From a bacterium (GTDB lineage Bacteria; Zixibacteria; MSB-5A5; GN15; FEB-12), in contig DAOVOW010000148.1 of the NCBI GenBank assembly GCA_030629485.1, forward strand, positions 1 to 5,787: 5,787 nucleotides of DNA, in the 5' to 3' direction. Below the pieces are notes generated by a model. That model was not told the origin of the DNA. It did no database searches and saw only the letters and a program-made list of their open reading frames with translations. The translations under genes and the position numbers were made by a program. Below, one piece after another: positions 5,161 through 5,787 of the stretch (positions are counted from its first letter, which is position 1; the number at the start of each line of letters is the position of its first letter).

Positions 5161-5190
5161 CCCTTCAGCGATTAAGTTGAAGGGTTTGTT
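5161..5190 (+). terminator. Rho-independent terminator of the tRNA-Gln unit
   Basis: The stem CCCTTCA (5161-5167) with TGAAGGG (5178-5184) around a ten-base loop is followed by TTTGTTGT, 18 bases after the tRNA. On the minus strand no T run follows the hairpin, so it works mainly for the tRNA and not for the convergent methyltransferase gene. Confidence 0.8.
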
Positions 5191-5212
5191 GTATGTGGGA
5201 CACAGGGTTGGC

Positions 5213-5787
5213 CTACATGTCGCCCAGCGCCTTCTGGATTGCTTTCAGCTCGGCGTCCGAGATGCCCCAGATTCCCGCCGCCACTTCATCGATCTTAGTC
5301 TCTAGGCCGCAGATTTCGCTTTCCTTTGTACTGTCTTGACACGCTGAGGCACAAGCCCCGGAAAGGGTCGCAAGAGTGTTGTGGACCGTGCTCTTTGGAT
5401 CATAGGGAGGGAGATTGATCGACTTAACGACTTCTGGCGAAGCGATACCGCCCCCTCCTCCTGAGTAAAAAGATCGAATCGCTAAGTCAACTGCGGCGCA
5501 TGATAGCAAAGCGCATAAGAAATATGCCTCGTCCTTTGCCTGAAACGAGCAGAACGACGCGTTGTGTTCCGGAATGGTTACCTGAGAACTAAGTGGGCCC
5601 GATACGGCAACCCTCATGCCCTTCGAAATCCATGGCCACACAACCTTCCACTCGGCCATCGTGTACGGCCCTACCGCAAACATGGAGTAGAATGCTCCGG
5701 TTTCCATTAGTTTCACTACGGAGCTTGATGCCCTGCCCCAGAGCGTCCCGCGATCGCGACGTTTCCGATCGCCCTCGAACTGCTTCA
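5213..5787 (-). CDS. C-terminal part of an adenine-specific DNA methyltransferase (Eco57I/type IIG or PglX-like), cut by window edge
   Basis: The frame enters from the right edge with no stop, so the 190 residues seen are the C-terminal end of a larger protein. An in-frame GTG at 5716 is internal, because the frame continues upstream (DRGTLWGRASSSVVKL). The pattern matches the target-recognition region of SAM-dependent N6-adenine methyltransferases of restriction or BREX systems: YSMFAVGPYTMAEWKVVWPW (visible residues 33-52), then a VTIPEHN-type strand, the helix KDEAYFLCALLSCAAVDLAI, ASPEVVKSINLPPYDP, and STVHNTLATLSGACASA. The catalytic NPPF-type motif and SAM site would lie outside the window, so restriction activity, specificity and system type cannot be settled. 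Hand-counted GC over 5401-5580 is about 51%, somewhat below a glk stretch (about 57% at 4021-4080). It converges on the tRNA-Gln gene and suggests acquired DNA. Confidence 0.72.
   Translation of the reverse strand, partial: KQFEGDRKRRDRGTLWGRASSSVVKLMETGAFYSMFAVGPYTMAEWKVVWPWISKGMRVAVSGPLSSQVTIPEHNASFCSFQAKDEAYFLCALLSCAAVDLAIRSFYSGGGGGIASPEVVKSINLPPYDPKSTVHNTLATLSGACASACQDSTKESEICGLETKIDEVAAGIWGISDAELKAIQKALGDM

Noticed and set aside
5213..5716. Complete 167-residue gene starting at GTG 5716
   Set aside because: The frame continues open to the right edge and the family match is to the C-terminal region of much larger proteins, so this is an internal codon.
1..5787. CRISPR arrays, rRNA, insertion sequences, riboswitches
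   Set aside because: No regularly spaced repeats, transposase motifs, rRNA sequence or recognisable riboswitch core. In particular no TPP-riboswitch-like element lies before thiN, which has only 4 bases of spacer.

Overview
The window reads as a chromosomal housekeeping segment of a moderately GC-rich bacterium. Six protein genes or gene ends are intact or partly visible, and there is one tRNA gene. No gene here fixes the taxon. Three things would fit an uncultured lineage such as those of the FCB group: the near-absence of Shine-Dalgarno sequences on the plus strand, a short hairpin repeat of a kind I recall from many uncultured bacterial genomes, and the mix of genes. That assignment is only a guess.

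Left part (1-1140, minus strand): the N-terminal domain of an M24B Xaa-Pro peptidase, cut by the window edge, lies behind a TPR-repeat protein with a single base between them (TAG-C-ATG). They are almost certainly co-transcribed and translationally coupled. A 146-base divergent intergenic region (1141-1286) separates them from queG. It carries a good sigma-70-type promoter placed so close to the queG ATG that the mRNA should be leaderless or nearly so.

Middle (1287-4968, plus strand): queG (epoxyqueuosine reductase, the last step of queuosine synthesis) is followed by 307 gene-free bases full of inverted repeats. Then come rpe (ribulose-phosphate 3-epimerase), 110 bases of spacer, a Glk-family glucokinase homologue and, 4 bases later, a thiamine pyrophosphokinase homologue (thiN). 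Together these suggest sugar entry, the pentose phosphate pathway and supply of the transketolase cofactor. The glucokinase homologue keeps all the expected glucose contacts, but its DxGGT phosphate-binding loop reads H-I-T-A-T and other motif glycines are replaced. The thiN product also departs from its family at several signature positions. This pair is the most unusual part of the window.

Right part (4982-5787): a free-standing tRNA-Gln(CTG) gene has its own promoter (TTGACA-16-TATATT) and a rho-independent terminator. Facing it on the minus strand is the C-terminal 190 residues of what looks like the target-recognition region of an Eco57I/type IIG or PglX-like adenine methyltransferase. 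A restriction-type gene abutting the 3' side of a tRNA suggests the edge of an island that continues beyond the window.
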